Positions 62,616 through 64,000 of a stretch of DNA of 64,000 nucleotides are shown piece after piece. The DNA is taken from positions 2,563,934 through 2,627,933 of the forward strand of contig JACSYO010002128.1 of NCBI GenBank assembly GCA_016806645.1. The letters are read 5' to 3'. Positions within the stretch are counted from its first letter, which is position 1, and each line of letters starts with the position of its first letter. The notes under the pieces are model-generated. The model was not told the origin of the DNA, made no database searches, and worked only from the letters and a program-made list of their open reading frames with translations. Both the position numbers and the translations under genes were made by a program. This DNA is from Ophiodon elongatus (taxonomy: Eukaryota; Chordata; Actinopteri; Perciformes; Hexagrammidae).

Positions 62616-64000
62616 AGAGCCAGCGCGAGAGCGAGAGAGAGAGAGAAGTGTGGAGTGTAGCTACGAAAGGGAAAAGAAGGAGTGAGTGGGAAGTTTAGAG
62701 GTGGAAGAAGGGAAGGAAAAAGAAAAGGAGTGGAGCAGAAAGATAAGCTGTGGTCTGGTATTAAAGTGAAAGGGAGCTTGGACTGTAAAGATTATATGCA
62801 ATGAGAAAGATGACCATCCTTGAAAGAGTGTGACTCATTGTTCCAGGAATCTGCACCCCTCCCTTTAGAAACTCTGCAAACAGAACGGAATTCTGCTTCT
62901 GCTTTCCCTGGCTTCTTAAAGTGTACTTCGGGGAAGTTGCAGAAGGTCATCCTGCATGATTTTGTCTGTGGTCTCAAAATATTTTGGTTGTTATTCAGTT
63001 CAATCCAGTGGGGGTGTTCACAGGCATTTCAAGGGGCCCATCATGGTCTTTGGTGGCATGGATATGTAGGGGCTGAGGCTATACAGCAAGTGCCCACAGG
63101 GGTTATAAAACCTGTCAAAATGATCTTCTTTTATATCTTTTGTATGTCTTATGTGGAGGATAGATGCAGCAAGGGGAGAAAAAGCTGTGAATTTACCTTT
63201 TTTAAAGGGCACCTTTGCAACAAAGGAATTTGAAAAATCCATGTTTGTAAACGACCTCATGCACACCACTGGGAAGTAGAACTCAAACACAATACTCCGC
63301 GTTGTGTCTCTCAGGTCCTCAAGAAAGAGGGAACTGTGACTGCAGCACCCAATTTCAGCTCCAATGGTGATGCAGCAATCTTGGAAAAGGCCATCAAGGC
63401 AAAAGGTGAATTTAATGTGCACGCAGGGAAGCTTTGGAGCGTGTGTTAACATGTCTAGGTTTTGGAAAATGTGTCTGTGCTAGAAGTATGACATGCTGGC
63501 CTCTGCTGTAAGAACTTTACCACCCTCTGCTGGCCATCATACACCATTACTACTCAGTGTCATGTCTGTTGTAGAAATGTTTTCAATTAGTGCAAACTTA
63601 AGTCTCAACCTACTTGTATAGCTGTGTCTGTCATACAGATGCAGAATAATATAAATGGTGATTTTACTTAACAACATATTCTTTGTGCAGGTGTGGATGA
63701 GAACACCATAATTGAAATGCTGGTGAAAAGGAGCAACGAGCAGAGACAGCAGATCAAAGAAGCGTACCAGAAAGCCAGCGGCAAGGTAAATCAAACTAAA
63801 GACTCTTACAACAAGAAAGTATGTCGTTCCGAAGTACACACACAGTTCCACACACACACATCATCACATGCTCTCAAACACTGTTTTGCTCATCGGTTGT
63901 CCGATAGCCTCTGGAGTCAGCACTGAAGAGTGCTCTGAAGGGAGATCTAGAGGAAGTGGTGTTGGCTCTCCTGAAAACACCGGCCCAGTACGATGCCCAC
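62413..64000 (+). CDS. anxa1: Annexin A1, N-terminal part (runs off the window)
   Basis: Calcium-dependent phospholipid-binding protein of the cytosol and membrane surface; in mammals it is anti-inflammatory through its N-terminal peptide. Coding exons: 62413-62472, 63315-63405, 63691-63785 and 63908 to the window end. Phases join, giving about 113 residues. The start MSFIEAFMQQTVYMG resembles the amphipathic N-terminal helix of annexin A1, and the ATG has CCACC before it. The first annexin repeat begins around KAIKAKGVDENTIIEMLVKR, with the type II calcium-site GVDE, and continues to LLKTPAQYDA. EEVVLALLKTPAQ is very close to mammalian ANXA1. Fish carry several anxa1 copies (a, b, c) and I cannot tell which this is. 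Its orientation relative to tmc1 and aldh1a matches human. Confidence 0.85.
62571..62650. repeat. (GA)n microsatellite in an anxa1 intron
   Basis: GA run of about 20 units followed by GCGAGAGC variants, starting about 100 bases after the donor of the first coding exon. Confidence 0.95.

Overview
The window is vertebrate nuclear DNA, most likely from a ray-finned fish and probably a percomorph. The evidence is split genes with GT-AG introns, long CA/TG, GA and tetranucleotide microsatellites, repeats of teleost character, and a gene order matching the vertebrate TMC1 - ALDH1A1 - ANXA1 neighbourhood (human 9q21). Almost all coding sequence lies in short exons. The gene models here were built by hand: splice sites were chosen so that every reading phase joins and the protein family stays continuous.

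Layout. 1-7.8 kb: no recognisable gene; repeats and microsatellites. 7.8-17.4 kb (+): tmc1, 20 coding exons, 976 codons. 20.8-30.8 kb (+): a tmc2-type gene, also 20 coding exons, 947 codons. Twelve exons have identical lengths in the two genes and all phases agree, so they are tandem duplicates. 31.7-38.2 kb (-): an ALDH1A retinaldehyde dehydrogenase at the ALDH1A1 position, 14 exons, 557 codons, with a 56-residue N-terminal extension and a clear TATA promoter. 41.0-45.2 kb (+): a complete multi-exon CYP1 gene, best read as cyp1d1, the gene that is a pseudogene in human. 48.7-59.2 kb (-): a C-terminal-motor kinesin-14 most like plant KCBP and sea urchin kinesin-C; its 5' end is unresolved. 61.75-64.0 kb (+): the start of anxa1 (TATA box, non-coding exon 1 and the first four coding exons), running off the window.

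The TMC proteins are pore-forming components of hair-cell mechanotransduction. The ALDH1A and CYP1 enzymes act on retinoids and on small hydrophobic substrates, and the two genes lie head to head with about 2.4 kb between them. The kinesin and annexin are unrelated in pathway. This is a conserved syntenic block, not an operon.

Points most worth a second look: the linked tmc1/tmc2 pair; the CWET to CWEN change in the tmc2 copy; a GC-AG intron in tmc2; the KCBP-like animal kinesin; and the N-terminally extended ALDH1A at a locus reported lost in several teleosts.
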